A DNA stretch of 64,000 nucleotides, taken from assembly GCF_016427565.1 (NCBI RefSeq), contig NZ_JAELXT010000004.1, forward strand, positions 1-64,000, in the 5' to 3' direction. Made by a program: the position numbers and the translations under genes. The notes below the pieces were generated by a model, which was given only the letters and a program-made list of their open reading frames with translations, was not told the DNA's origin and did no database searches. This DNA comes from Microvirga splendida. Lineage in GTDB: Bacteria > Pseudomonadota > Alphaproteobacteria > Rhizobiales > Beijerinckiaceae. Shown here piece after piece: positions 45,561 through 55,250 of the stretch (its first letter is position 1; each line of letters starts with the position of its first letter).

Positions 45561-46196
45561 TCAGCCCCGGCCGTTGCGCACCAGGGTGAGGAAGCGCACC
45601 TGCTCGGCGGGGTCCTCCTTGAAGACACCTGTGAACTGGGTCGTCAAGGTCAGGGCGCCAGCCTTCTGGATGCCGCGCATGGACATGCACATGTGCTCGG
45701 CCTCGATCATCACCGCCACGCCGCGCGGCTCCAGTGCTTTGACCATGGCCGAGGCGATCTGGGCCGTCATGGTCTCCTGGGTCTGCAGGCGGCGCGCATA
45801 GGCGTCCACGAGGCGAGCGAGCTTGGAGAGGCCGACCACCCCCTTCGTGGGGTAATACGCCACATGCGCCACGCCGAAGAAGGGCACCATGTGATGCTCG
45901 CAGTGCGAGTAGAAGGGGATGTCGCGCACGAGCACGATATCGTCGTAGCCTTCGACCTCGCTGAAGACCTTGTCGAGGATTTCGGCCGGATCCTGGTCGT
46001 ATCCTGAATAGAATTCCCGGAAGGCCTTGGCCACGCGCTTGGGCGTGTCCAGAAGCCCCTCCCGCGTCGGGTCATCGCCGGCCCAGCGGAGCAGGGTGCG
46101 GACCGCCGCCTCGGCCTCCTCCCGGGTCGGGGCCGCAACAGGCTTGTCGGCGGCTGGATTCAGGCGCACGGACAAGGACTTGACGACATCACTCAC
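45561..46196 (-). CDS. folE: GTP cyclohydrolase I
   Basis: A 211-residue zinc enzyme producing dihydroneopterin triphosphate for folate. Conserved: [28 protein letters not shown] (zinc Cys/His), [14 protein letters not shown], and TQFTGVF. The GTG start at 46196 has a GAAAGGGG ribosome-binding candidate; an upstream TTG at 46247 would add 17 unconserved residues. Confidence 0.93.
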   Translation of the reverse strand: MSDVVKSLSVRLNPAADKPVAAPTREEAEAAVRTLLRWAGDDPTREGLLDTPKRVAKAFREFYSGYDQDPAEILDKVFSEVEGYDDIVLVRDIPFYSHCEHHMVPFFGVAHVAYYPTKGVVGLSKLARLVDAYARRLQTQETMTAQIASAMVKALEPRGVAVMIEAEHMCMSMRGIQKAGALTLTTQFTGVFKEDPAEQVRFLTLVRNGRG

Positions 46197-46311
46197 GAAG
46201 GGGCCCCTTTCGTCATTCTTCAATTCAGGAAGCGTTGCGGCTTCCAAATTTTCTAGCTTCTTCTCCGCTCGCGCTGGTCAGAGGCTCGTTTCGGAGGTCA
46301 GCTACCATCAT

Positions 46312-46365
46312 ATGGGTTCGATACCCATTTTGTGTATTAGATACCCAGCCGGAGTTAAAGGGTAT
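46312..46365. promoter_or_regulatory. Cluster of ATACCC sites in the folE/NifU-like divergent promoter
   Basis: A dyad ATGGGT-TCGAT-ACCCAT (46312-46328), a second direct ATACCCA 20 bases after the first (46341-46347), and an inverted GGGTAT (46360-46365). The 20-base spacing is two helical turns. It looks like a regulator-binding array; the protein is unknown. Confidence 0.4.
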
Positions 46366-46393
46366 ATTCCCAAACGTAATGTCACATCCCGTT

Positions 46394-46840
46394 ATGTTGA
46401 ACGATATCTACAGCCGACGCATTCTCGAACTCGCCGCCGACATCCCGCATCTCGGGCGGCTGCCCGACGCCGATGCCTCGGCGACGGCGCGCTCCAAGCT
46501 CTGCGGTTCGACGGTGACGGTCGATCTGAAGCTTGACGGTGATGTGGTGACGGCTTTCGCCCACGACGTGAAGGCCTGTGCCCTGGGTCAGGCCTCGTCC
46601 TCCATCTTGGGGCGCCATGTGGTCGGCTCGACGGTGGGGGAACTGCGGGACATCCGCGAGGCGGCCACCCGCCTGCTCAAGGCCGGCGGAGATGCGCCCG
46701 AGGGCAAGTGGGAGGATCTGAAGGTTCTGGAGCCCCTGCGGGACTACAAGGCCCGCCACGCCTCCATCCTGCTCACCTTCGACGCCGTCGTGGATGCCCT
46801 CGACCAGATCGAAGCACGCCGGGCTGCGGGCACGGAATAA
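46394..46840 (+). CDS. Iron-sulfur scaffold NifU/IscU-like N-terminal protein
   Basis: A 148-residue protein with the NifU-like N-domain: LNDIYSRRILELAADIPH, SKLCGSTVTVDL and VKACALGQASSS (two scaffold cysteines). Third Cys of classical IscU is not evident, as is usual in this alphaproteobacterial subgroup. An ATG five codons upstream is an alternative. It precedes yidD with a TAATG overlap. Confidence 0.85.
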   Translation: MLNDIYSRRILELAADIPHLGRLPDADASATARSKLCGSTVTVDLKLDGDVVTAFAHDVKACALGQASSSILGRHVVGSTVGELRDIREAATRLLKAGGDAPEGKWEDLKVLEPLRDYKARHASILLTFDAVVDALDQIEARRAAGTE

Positions 46841-47190
46841 TGCCGAGCCCCGTTCAGAAGGCGGCCCATTGGGCGATCCGAGGCTACCAGCTGACCCTGT
46901 CCGGCCTTATCGGCCGCCAGTGCCGCCATCTGCCCTCGTGCTCCGAATACACGGACGAAGCGATCCAGCGGCACGGCTTCTGGCCCGGGGGCTGGATGGG
47001 CGTGGCGCGGATCTGCCGCTGCGGGCCCTTCGGCACCCACGGGCTCGATCTGGTGCCTGAAACGTTGCCCGGGGGCGCCTCCTGGTATAAGCCGTGGGCT
47101 TATGGTCGCTGGAGGGGCGTGAATGCGCCGAAAAATCCCTCCGCGATTACCTGTGAGGCGGTCGAACCTAACGACCGCCGCGATTTCTAA
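46840..47190 (+). CDS. yidD: Membrane protein insertion efficiency factor YidD
   Basis: A 116-residue protein; the start ATG overlaps the preceding TAA stop. The YidD signature is complete (QLTLSGLIGRQCRHLPSC, CSEYTDEAIQRHGFWPGG, RICRCGPFG). YidD aids Sec/YidC membrane insertion. The tail after residue 85 is longer than in Escherichia coli. It is translationally coupled to the NifU-like gene. Confidence 0.93.
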   Translation: MPSPVQKAAHWAIRGYQLTLSGLIGRQCRHLPSCSEYTDEAIQRHGFWPGGWMGVARICRCGPFGTHGLDLVPETLPGGASWYKPWAYGRWRGVNAPKNPSAITCEAVEPNDRRDF

Positions 47191-47259
47191 AAAACCCCGA
47201 TCGTGGGGACCACGCTTACCTGCTTCGTTGGCAGGAGTGAGCCAAGGAGACGTTTTGAC

Positions 47260-49272
47260 ATGATCACCCTGACATTTCCCGATGGCGCCCAGCGCCAGTA
47301 CGAATCCGGCATCACCGGCCGCGAGATCGTGGAAGGCATCGCCAAGTCGCTGGCCAAGCGCACCGTCGCCATGGCCCTCGACGGCACGGTCGCCGATCTC
47401 GCCGACCCGATCACCCGCGATGCCAAGATCGAGTTTCTCAACCGCGAGGACCCGCGCTCGCTGGAACTGATCCGGCACGATTGCGCGCACGTGCTCGCGG
47501 AAGCGGTGCAGGAGCTGTTCCCGGGAACGCAGGTGACCATCGGCCCGGTGATCGAGAACGGCTTCTACTACGATTTCGCGCGCAACGAGCCCTTCACCCC
47601 GGAGGACTTCCCGGCCATCGAGGCGAAGATGCGTGAGATCATCGCGCGCGATAAGCCCTTCACGAAGGAAGTGTGGAGCCGCGACAAGGCCAAGAAAATC
47701 TTTGCCGAGAAGGGCGAGTCCTACAAGGTCGAGCTCGTCGACGCGATCCCGGAAGGCCAGGACCTTAAGATCTACTTCCAGGGCGACTGGTTCGACCTCT
47801 GCCGCGGCCCTCACATGGGCTCCACCGGCAAGATCGGCAACGCCTTCAAGCTCATGAAGGTGGCGGGCGCCTATTGGCGCGGCGACTCGAACAACGCGAT
47901 GCTGACCCGCATCTACGCAACCGCCTGGGCCTCTCAGGAGGAGCTGGACAACTACATCCGCCAGCTCGAGGAAGCCGAGAAGCGCGACCACCGCCGCTTG
48001 GGCCGCGAGATGGACCTGTTCCACTTCCAGGAGGAGGGGCCGGGCGTCGTCTTCTGGCATCCGAAGGGCTGGACGGTGTTCCAGGAGCTGATCTCCTACA
48101 TGCGCCGCCGCCTGAAGGGCACCTATCAGGAGGTCAACGCCCCGCAGATCCTCGACAAGGCCCTGTGGGAGACCTCCGGTCACTGGGGCTGGTATCGCGA
48201 GAACATGTTCGCCACCCAGACCGAGGACGACCGGGTCTTCGCGATCAAGCCGATGAACTGCCCGGGCCACGTGCAGATCTTCAAGCATGGTCTCAAGTCT
48301 TATCGCGACCTGCCGCTGCGCTTGGCCGAGTTCGGCAACGTGCACCGCTACGAGCCGTCCGGCGCTTTGCATGGCCTTATGCGCGTGCGCGGATTCACGC
48401 AGGACGACGCGCACATCTTCTGCACGGAAGAGCAGCTTGCGGACGAGTGTCTGAAGATCAACGACCTGATCCTCTCCACCTACGCCGATTTCGGCTTCGA
48501 CGAGATCGTCGTGAAACTCTCCACGCGCCCTGAAAAGCGCGTCGGCACCGACGAGATGTGGGATCATGCAGAGGACGTGATGACCCGCGTTCTGAAGCAG
48601 ATCGAGGATCAGTCGGGCGGGCGCATCAAGACCGCGATCAACCCGGGCGAGGGCGCCTTCTACGGGCCGAAGTTCGAGTACGTGCTGCGCGATGCCATCG
48701 GCCGCGACTGGCAGTGCGGCACCACGCAAGTGGACTTCAACCTGCCGGAGCGGTTCGGTGCCTTCTATGTCGATGCCGACGGCCAGAAGAAGACGCCTGT
48801 CATGGTGCACCGTGCGATCTGCGGCTCCATGGAGCGCTTCACCGGCATCCTGATCGAGCACTTCGCCGGTCACTTCCCACTCTGGCTCGCGCCGGTGCAG
48901 GCGGTGGTCGCTACCATCACGTCCGAGGGCGATGAATACGCCATGGAGGTGGTGCGCGCCGCCGAGGCCGCCGGCCTGCGCGTCGAGGCCGACCTGCGCA
49001 ACGAGAAGATCAACTACAAGGTCCGCGAGCATTCGCTCGTGAAGGTGCCCGTGCTTCTCGTGGTGGGTCGCAAGGAGGCCGCCGAACGGACGGTTTCCAT
49101 CCGCCGCCTCGGCAGCCCCGAGCAGAAGACCATGACCCTCGATGAAGCCTTGAAGGCGCTCGCGGCCGAGGCCGTGACACCGGATCTCAGGCGGGTTGCG
49201 AGAGCGGTCTCTGAGCCGGAAGGCCACGCGACGCTCGACGGGCATCACGTGGTCGAGCGGACGGTCGCTTAA
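47260..49272 (+). CDS. thrS: Threonyl-tRNA synthetase
   Basis: A 670-residue class II aminoacyl-tRNA synthetase. Domains in order: TGS (1-63), second N-terminal editing domain with [17 protein letters not shown], catalytic core with [11 protein letters not shown] and [14 protein letters not shown], and anticodon-binding C-terminal domain. Ribosome binding site AAGGAG lies about 12 bases upstream. A small hairpin-rich leader precedes it. Confidence 0.97.
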   Translation: MITLTFPDGAQRQYESGITGREIVEGIAKSLAKRTVAMALDGTVADLADPITRDAKIEFLNREDPRSLELIRHDCAHVLAEAVQELFPGTQVTIGPVIENGFYYDFARNEPFTPEDFPAIEAKMREIIARDKPFTKEVWSRDKAKKIFAEKGESYKVELVDAIPEGQDLKIYFQGDWFDLCRGPHMGSTGKIGNAFKLMKVAGAYWRGDSNNAMLTRIYATAWASQEELDNYIRQLEEAEKRDHRRLGREMDLFHFQEEGPGVVFWHPKGWTVFQELISYMRRRLKGTYQEVNAPQILDKALWETSGHWGWYRENMFATQTEDDRVFAIKPMNCPGHVQIFKHGLKSYRDLPLRLAEFGNVHRYEPSGALHGLMRVRGFTQDDAHIFCTEEQLADECLKINDLILSTYADFGFDEIVVKLSTRPEKRVGTDEMWDHAEDVMTRVLKQIEDQSGGRIKTAINPGEGAFYGPKFEYVLRDAIGRDWQCGTTQVDFNLPERFGAFYVDADGQKKTPVMVHRAICGSMERFTGILIEHFAGHFPLWLAPVQAVVATITSEGDEYAMEVVRAAEAAGLRVEADLRNEKINYKVREHSLVKVPVLLVVGRKEAAERTVSIRRLGSPEQKTMTLDEALKALAAEAVTPDLRRVARAVSEPEGHATLDGHHVVERTVA

Positions 49273-49290
49273 AATTCGTTTGAGCAAATG

Positions 49291-49327
49291 AAGGCGGTGC
49301 TTCCAACCGGAAGCACCGCCTTTTTTA
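49291..49327 (+). terminator. Rho-independent terminator of thrS
   Basis: AAGGCGGTGCTT, loop CCAACCGG-like, AAGCACCGCC and T7, 19 bases after the thrS stop. Confidence 0.9.
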
Positions 49328-49340
49328 TCAAACTCAACCT

Positions 49341-49536
49341 CATCCTGAGAGGCTGGCTCATAAAACGGAACATGCCTCAGTTTCCGTCACGGCCGTCCTC
49401 GGACTTGATCCGGGAATCAGTCCCAGCCATCCCGATGCTGAAAAGCGTTGCGCCTCACCGCATCGGGATCACCGGCACAAGGCCGGTGATGACGCGAGGG
49501 GGCTGCCGGTCCTGTCTGAGCCAGCCTCTCAGGATG
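49341..49536. repeat. Intergenic palindromic element, family 1, copy C
   Basis: Bounded by CATCCTGAGAGGCTGGCTCA and its perfect complement (TGAGCCAGCCTCTCAGGATG). The interior matches copy A closely (CGTCACGGCCGTCCTCGG, CCCGATGCTGAAAAGCGTTG, CACCGGCACAAGGCCGGTG). It lies between the thrS terminator and the convergent CBS-BON gene. Confidence 0.87.
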
Positions 49537-49560
49537 AGAGCAGAATGAGAGGAGGCGGCC

Positions 49561-50940
49561 TTAGCTCGTCTGGCGCTGCCGTCCGCTGGTGCGGCCGCCC
49601 GGTGCGGTGTCGGCCGTCGTTCCAGCCGACCCGCTGCCGGGATTGCCCGTGGCGGCGCCCGCATCCCCGGCCTCCGTGCCCGTGGCATGCGTGCCCTGGC
49701 GCTGGCCGACGCGCAGGTTGTTCTGCACGTGGGTCACGCCCGAGACGGATTCCGCGATGTCCTCGGCCCGACGCCGCTCGTTGCGGTCGCGCACCGTGCC
49801 GGTCAGCGTCGCCTCCCGGTTCTGGACCTGCACCTCAATCTCCGAGGCGTCGAGCATGGCATCGTCGGTCAGGCGCTCGTTGATGTCCTCGCGGATGCGG
49901 TCATCCGAGCGCTGGTAGCCTTTCGGACCGCGGCCCTGGTGCTCGCCCCGGCGGACCTCGCCACGGCTGGCCGTGGCGTCGTTGCCGAAGCGGGTGTTGC
50001 CGGGTCCCATGCCGTAGTTGCTGTGGTCCCGGCGCTCGTTGACGAGGCTCCAAGTCCGTTCGCGATCCTGCATGCGGCGGTCGTCCTCGCTGCTGTCGTC
50101 GCCGGGCCGGGCGCGTTCGCCCGTGATGGTCGAAGCGCCGTAGCGCGGGGGGTGAAGGCCCCTGCCTGCGGAGCCGCGACCGGCGAACTCGTCGCCGTAG
50201 CTCTGGTAGCCTTCGCCGCCGAAGCCGCCGCGCATGCGGGAGTCGCGGGCGCCTTCCTGGCCGGGATAGCCGAAGCTGCCGAAGGCGGCGCGCACGTCGT
50301 CCTCCTCACGGAAGCGGAACAGCCTGCTGTTCCGGCTCCGGGAGCGATCCTCCTGGCCACGGCCGTGCGCGCGGTAATCGTGCGGGCGGTGCCGGTAATC
50401 ATCATCCCGGCTCGCGTCGCTCATGCGCCGCTCCAGTTCGCGGCGCTCATCCGCCGTCAGGCGGGCCTCTCCGCCGCCTCGGGTCTGGTCGGCGCGGGCA
50501 CGCGTGGGCGTGCCGGAGCGGTCGGGCTCGGACGGGATGGAAATGCGATGCAGGGCCTGGGAGGCCTCATCCTCGACGTCGGTCGCCAGATCGCCGAGCG
50601 CCACGATGCCGACGAGATGCTTGTCGTGATCGACCACGGGCAGGCGGCGGATCTGGTGGTCGCTCATCAATTGGACAATGTGGTCCACATCATCGTCGTC
50701 GAAGCACCACCATACATTGTCGGACATGATGTCCCGCACCCGGGTGCTATCCGGGGCAAGGCCGGCCGCCGTGGCCCTGACGGTGATGTCGCGGTCCGTC
50801 ACCATGCCGCGCAGGCGCCGCCCGTCGCAGACGGGCAGGACGCCGACATTCATTTCATCCATGAGCCGTGCCGCTTCCTGAATGGTCCGTTCCGGACTCA
50901 CCACGCGCACGTTGCGGGTCATGATCTCTGCGACTTTCAT
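49561..50940 (-). CDS. CBS-domain and BON-domain fusion protein
   Basis: A 459-residue protein with a CBS pair (residues about 7-125), a long low-complexity Arg/Asp/Gly/Tyr-rich linker (about 150-355), a BON domain (about 355-420, DDAMLDASEIEVQVQNREATL region) and a Gly/Thr-rich tail. BON domains bind membranes or hydrophobic ligands, CBS domains bind adenosyl ligands. Start supported by GGAGAGGAAG. Linker could be disordered. No signal peptide. Confidence 0.85.
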   Translation of the reverse strand: MKVAEIMTRNVRVVSPERTIQEAARLMDEMNVGVLPVCDGRRLRGMVTDRDITVRATAAGLAPDSTRVRDIMSDNVWWCFDDDDVDHIVQLMSDHQIRRLPVVDHDKHLVGIVALGDLATDVEDEASQALHRISIPSEPDRSGTPTRARADQTRGGGEARLTADERRELERRMSDASRDDDYRHRPHDYRAHGRGQEDRSRSRNSRLFRFREEDDVRAAFGSFGYPGQEGARDSRMRGGFGGEGYQSYGDEFAGRGSAGRGLHPPRYGASTITGERARPGDDSSEDDRRMQDRERTWSLVNERRDHSNYGMGPGNTRFGNDATASRGEVRRGEHQGRGPKGYQRSDDRIREDINERLTDDAMLDASEIEVQVQNREATLTGTVRDRNERRRAEDIAESVSGVTHVQNNLRVGQRQGTHATGTEAGDAGAATGNPGSGSAGTTADTAPGGRTSGRQRQTS

Positions 50941-51045
50941 GAGCTTCCTCTCCTGCAAGGTCACGCCTTGGGAGTGCGGGCTCATGCGCGGCGCGACCTG
51001 TCATCGGTGTTCGGTCAATGCCGCGAGGCCGGAAAGGTTCAGGAA

Positions 51046-51930
51046 TCAGGGCTTGGCGAGAACCTCGATGTCGCGGTCGAGGCCGCTCTCGATCTTGAAC
51101 TCGCGGGTATAGACCTTGCCCTCGTGTCGGGCGATCAGGATGTATTCGCCCTCGGCCAGCGTCACGGACGGGAACGCCCCGATGGCCTCACGGATCACGT
51201 CGCCGCCGGGGGTGAGCACGCTGAAGGCCGTGCCGGCAAAGGCTTCGCCGCCTTCCGATGCGACCAGCTTCATGGTCACGATGGCGGCTCGGTGGTTGAG
51301 GGTTGCCTCGGTGACGCGGCCCGACTCCACCTTCAGGTCGCTACGCATGATGGCATTGGCATCGCCGTAGGTGGAAACGATGTGGTAGGTCCCCTCGGGC
51401 AGGCGGATCATCTCGTTCGCCTTGGCGTCTGCGATCACGAGCCGCCCTTCCGAGTTCTGCGCCTCGGGCACATAGACCGAGAAGGCGAGGCGGTTTGCCG
51501 GGATCGGGCTCCCGCTGACCGCGCCTTTCAGCTGAAGGGCGCCCGCATTGATTACCAGGCGTTCGTTGAGATTGCCGCGCTGCACGCTGATGCGCTTCGA
51601 GGCGCTGGCGAACCCGTACGCCACATGCACGATGTAGTTGCCGGGCGAGAGCGTGAAGCTCGGCGCCGGGCTGGTGGAGCGGGCGACGATCACCGGCTGG
51701 GAGGCGTCCCCGCGATCCTCGTAGATCCGCCAGACCAACCCCGAGCGGATCGGCTCGTTGCTCCCGGCAAAGGTGGCCCCGGCATTCACCGTCACCTGCC
51801 CGATGGAGATCGGGGGCAGGTTCTGGGACATGGACGGCACGGCAGGAGACTGGGCCGAGACTGGGCACGCGGCCAGGAGAGCCAGAAGACCGGGAATGCA
51901 GGAGCGTGGGTTCACGAAAAGGAGCATCAT
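51046..51930 (-). CDS. Periplasmic hypothetical protein, YfhO-partner
   Basis: A 294-residue protein with an N-terminal signal peptide (about MMLLFVNPRSCIPGLLALLA...AQS). The mature region consists of several beta-rich repeats of carboxypeptidase-regulatory or PEGA-like appearance (YIVHVAYGFASASKRISVQ, GTYHIVSTYGDANA, GEYILIARHEGKVYTREF). It begins 17 bases after the YfhO-like gene. Function unknown. Confidence 0.72.
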   Translation of the reverse strand: MMLLFVNPRSCIPGLLALLAACPVSAQSPAVPSMSQNLPPISIGQVTVNAGATFAGSNEPIRSGLVWRIYEDRGDASQPVIVARSTSPAPSFTLSPGNYIVHVAYGFASASKRISVQRGNLNERLVINAGALQLKGAVSGSPIPANRLAFSVYVPEAQNSEGRLVIADAKANEMIRLPEGTYHIVSTYGDANAIMRSDLKVESGRVTEATLNHRAAIVTMKLVASEGGEAFAGTAFSVLTPGGDVIREAIGAFPSVTLAEGEYILIARHEGKVYTREFKIESGLDRDIEVLAKP

Positions 51931-51946
51931 TCGAAAAGTGCGCCCG

Positions 51947-54391
51947 TTACCGGAGCGGGGAGGCAATGGCGGTTTGAATCGTCTCGTCCTCGCTCTTCAC
52001 GATATCGGACGCGGCTGCAACAAGATTTTCCAGGGACATCGGGCGAAAATGGAACTCGACCCGGTGCCGTCCCGGGCCGACCTCGACCCCGCGGAACAGG
52101 AGATTGGTCCGCAGGATCGGGCGGCGCTCGCCATCCACCCAGGCTTCCCAACCGGGATAATGGATGTCGTGCAGCACCAGCACGCCGTCGGCGCTGCTCT
52201 CGACCTCGAGCGTCACCGAGTTCCTCTGGTAGCTGACGATGCGCGCCTGGCCCTTGGCTTCTTCCGTCTTGGAGCCGGCCGGGGAGTATCGGGCTTTGAG
52301 GAGCGGCAGGCTTTCATGATCGATGAGGGCTTCCGTCTCGCGGTTGAACTCCGGCAGTTCCTCCTCGCCGAGCACGGCCTCCGAATCCACCGGGCTCAGA
52401 TGATGGGCCACATAGGCGCGTGGACCGGAGGCGTTCAGGCGGTAGATCCACATGCGCCCGGCACCGTAGACCACCTCGGCATCGGTCAGGCGTGGGAAGT
52501 GACGGGGCAGCTTGTCGGCGGGGCGGTCGAGGACGAGGTAGTCGAGCCCGAGCAGGCTCGCGAGATCGCATTCGTAGCCGCGGAAGCTGGTCGGGAACTG
52601 GCGCAGGTTGGGGTCCTCGGCATTCTCTCCCGGCCCGATGGCCCGCTCGTAATCGGCGAGGCGGAGGGGGTTGTAGCCGATGATATCCTCAATCCCGAGC
52701 ACCATGGATGCGTTCTGCCAGGCTCCCTGCAGGCCGAGAATCTCGACGCGGGGGTATTCGCCACGGGCATTCCGCTCGGCGAGTTCGCGCTTGAGAATCT
52801 GGAGGCCCTGCAATTGCTCGGGCGGCAGCTTGGTGAAGACCGTGTAGCGCTCGGCCGGTTCCGCATTGAGAGCGGAGGCCGCATGGCGCCCGATCAGCTC
52901 GGCGCCCGTGAGGCTGACCAGCACGAGCGCCATGGCGCCACGCCAGCGCGGAGCTCCGCTCATCTTGGCGATGGCCAGAGCCGCTGCGGCGGCAACTGCA
53001 AGGCTCACGCCGATCTCGATCAGGGCCGGAGAGACATGCCCGCCCTTGACCGCGAAGGACAGGGCGCTGGCGATGGCGGCCATCACGAGCCCCAAGGCGA
53101 GCAGGGGCGGGACGGCCCAGAAGCGGCCGAGGGAGGGCCGGTTCCATCTCGGGAGACCCTCCACCGCATAGCGATGCACCAGATATCCGCCCGCGAAGGC
53201 CAAGGCGATGTTGACCAGGAAGGTGGCGTCCGCCGGCCTGCGGTAGAGGTTCACGCCCGGCATGTGATCGAAGATGAACTCGAAGCCAGGGGTGTAGCGC
53301 CCGAGGGCGTAGAGCAGGGCGGCGATGCCGGTCGCGAGGAAGAAGCGGAACTCGCGGGCGAACAGGCGCCCTCCGGCGATGCCGTGCCAGATCAGCAGGA
53401 GGGCCGGGATCGTGCCGATGAAGAGGTAGTTCGTCGCCCGGTCGGTCCAGGTTCCCTCCGCGAGGCTGTGCCAGTCGGGACCCCAGTAATCGTAGGTCCA
53501 GCGCAGGGAGCCGAACACATTGCCGAAGAGCACGGTGGCCAGGCTCTCAGGCGGAAGCGACCCCATGGCGGCCACGCCGAAGCCGAAGGAGGGGCGCGTC
53601 GAAGTGGCGAGGAACTGCATCGTCAGGACGACCGGCACCGCCATCAGCGCGGCACCGATGGCTCCCATGGAGAGGAGCAGTCCCAAGCGGGACCGGAGAT
53701 AGGCAAGGGGACGGGGAGCGGTCCAGACGCGGTGAGCGGCTGCCGCAATGAGGGTCAGGGCGCAGAGGAAGGCGACCTGATCCCGGCCGAGGACCATGAG
53801 GACCGCGCTCAGCGCGAACAGCACGCCATAGCGATAGGAGCGGCGGTCGAGCGCCTCCTCCAGGAGCCAGAAGGCCAGGGGGAAGAAGCCGTAGCTGAAG
53901 ATCATGCCCGTATGCTGGAGCCGGGCCGTGGCCGAGCCGCCAAGCATGAAGACCAGCGCGGCCGCCACGGCGCCGGCCGAGTGCCAGCCGCGCCGGCGGA
54001 AGATCGGCACGAAGGCGAGGGCGCCGGGCAGGAAATGGGCGAACACTACCACGTCGAAGACCTGCATGGACGGCTCGGGCACGAGCCACCCGAACAGCAG
54101 CATGGTGGGCGTGAAGAGAAGGGATTGAGGGTCCGCCGCCGAGGGGTGGCCGCCGAAATGGTAGGGGTTCCAGAGCGGCAGTTCCCCGTGGGCCAGGGCG
54201 GTGCCCAGGTAGCGCAGGGTCGGGTAGAACTGGTTCTTGGAATCCCAGGGGACGACCGTTCCGGTCAGGGGCCAGACCGAGGCGGCGAGCGCCCAGGCGG
54301 CCAGGATGAGACCGAAGGCAATGAGCGTCTCGCGCCGCGACCAGGCGTCCGGAGAGGCGTGGCTATCGGATCCGAATAAGGATGTCTGCAT
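51947..54391 (-). CDS. YfhO-like multi-spanning membrane protein
   Basis: An 814-residue protein with about twelve or more membrane segments in residues 20-510 and a C-terminal periplasmic domain (approximately 520-800; ends near ...VGPGRHRVEFHFRPMSL, then amphipathic tail). WDSKNQFYPTLRYL and LWNPYHFGGHP resemble the GT-C glycosyltransferase first loop (with acidic residues). YfhO-family proteins are implicated in lipoteichoic acid or glycan glycosylation in firmicutes; here the substrate is unknown. The upstream TTG three codons earlier was not chosen. Confidence 0.85.
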   Translation of the reverse strand: MQTSLFGSDSHASPDAWSRRETLIAFGLILAAWALAASVWPLTGTVVPWDSKNQFYPTLRYLGTALAHGELPLWNPYHFGGHPSAADPQSLLFTPTMLLFGWLVPEPSMQVFDVVVFAHFLPGALAFVPIFRRRGWHSAGAVAAALVFMLGGSATARLQHTGMIFSYGFFPLAFWLLEEALDRRSYRYGVLFALSAVLMVLGRDQVAFLCALTLIAAAAHRVWTAPRPLAYLRSRLGLLLSMGAIGAALMAVPVVLTMQFLATSTRPSFGFGVAAMGSLPPESLATVLFGNVFGSLRWTYDYWGPDWHSLAEGTWTDRATNYLFIGTIPALLLIWHGIAGGRLFAREFRFFLATGIAALLYALGRYTPGFEFIFDHMPGVNLYRRPADATFLVNIALAFAGGYLVHRYAVEGLPRWNRPSLGRFWAVPPLLALGLVMAAIASALSFAVKGGHVSPALIEIGVSLAVAAAAALAIAKMSGAPRWRGAMALVLVSLTGAELIGRHAASALNAEPAERYTVFTKLPPEQLQGLQILKRELAERNARGEYPRVEILGLQGAWQNASMVLGIEDIIGYNPLRLADYERAIGPGENAEDPNLRQFPTSFRGYECDLASLLGLDYLVLDRPADKLPRHFPRLTDAEVVYGAGRMWIYRLNASGPRAYVAHHLSPVDSEAVLGEEELPEFNRETEALIDHESLPLLKARYSPAGSKTEEAKGQARIVSYQRNSVTLEVESSADGVLVLHDIHYPGWEAWVDGERRPILRTNLLFRGVEVGPGRHRVEFHFRPMSLENLVAAASDIVKSEDETIQTAIASPLR

Positions 54392-54682
54392 TGCTTTCAA
54401 GCGGCGTCGCGCCGGTCCGTCTCACCCTCCGGCACTGCCCCTCGACCTGCCGCCGCAGGCTGCCGGAACCGCCAGGGTTGAAACCTGCTTGGCGTCTGAC
54501 CGCACTCCCCCTATACATCCGCTGCTGCTTCTTCTGTGGCAGCGGCCCGTCCTTTGGACGCCCGCGCTCCCTCAAGCGCATCAAGACGGCGAGACCATGG
54601 CAGGCCTGAGGCCCGCCTTGCTCGCAGCCTTCGTGAGCATCACCTTCATTGTTCCACATTATTCAAGCCGGATGAAGAGCCC

Positions 54683-55246
54683 ATGAACGATAGCCTTTCC
54701 CGCCTTCTGCAGCGCCGCTCCGTCCCGCCGCGCTGGCTGGGCGAGCCGGGGCCGAGCGAGCCGGAGATCGCGACCCTCCTGAGGGCAGCCTCGCGGGTGC
54801 CGGACCATGGCAAACTGGTTCCCTGGCGGTTCATCCTCATCCAGGGCGAGGCCCGCCAGCGCCTCGGCGAGGTGCTGGCCGCAGCCTTCCAGGCGGACAA
54901 CCCGGAGGCCGGCGAGGACAAGGTAGCGGCCGAGCGGGGGCGCTTCGCCCAGGCGCCCCTGGTGGTCGCCGTGGTGTCCCGCGTCGTGCCGCACGTGAAG
55001 ATCCCCGACTGGGAGCAGGTCCTCTCGGCGGGCGCCGTCTGCATGAACCTGCTCAACGCCGCGACGGCCCTCGGCTACGGCGCCTCCTGGCTCACCGGCT
55101 GGGCCGCCTTTGACCGGCGGGTGCTCGACGCACTGGGCTTGAAGCCTGATGAGCGGATCGCCGGATTCATCCATATCGGCACGGCCAAGGAGACCCCAGG
55201 CGACCGGGACCGGCCCAGCCTCGATGATATCGTGACTCGGTATTAA
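54683..55246 (+). CDS. Nitroreductase family protein
   Basis: A 187-residue FMN-dependent oxidoreductase. Family start SRLLQRRSVPPRWLGEPGPS, FMN phosphate-binding ASRVPDHGKLVPWRFIL and the GYGASWLTGWAAFD segment are recognisable, as in YdjA-like small nitroreductases. It overlaps or abuts the next gene's start. Confidence 0.88.
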   Translation: MNDSLSRLLQRRSVPPRWLGEPGPSEPEIATLLRAASRVPDHGKLVPWRFILIQGEARQRLGEVLAAAFQADNPEAGEDKVAAERGRFAQAPLVVAVVSRVVPHVKIPDWEQVLSAGAVCMNLLNAATALGYGASWLTGWAAFDRRVLDALGLKPDERIAGFIHIGTAKETPGDRDRPSLDDIVTRY

Positions 55247-55250
55247 TGTG

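Noticed and set aside
46744..49287. A minus-strand frame of about 850 codons opposite thrS
   Set aside because: Antisense shadow of a highly conserved synthetase; no recognisable motif.
17164..49536. CRISPR array as explanation for the repeated sequences
   Set aside because: The repeats are dispersed over 32 kb, differ in orientation and have no regular spacers or cas genes.
49687..54379. Two very long plus-strand frames opposite the CBS-BON, periplasmic and YfhO-like genes
   Set aside because: Both cover several genuine minus-strand genes and their sequences are repetitive complements of those codons.
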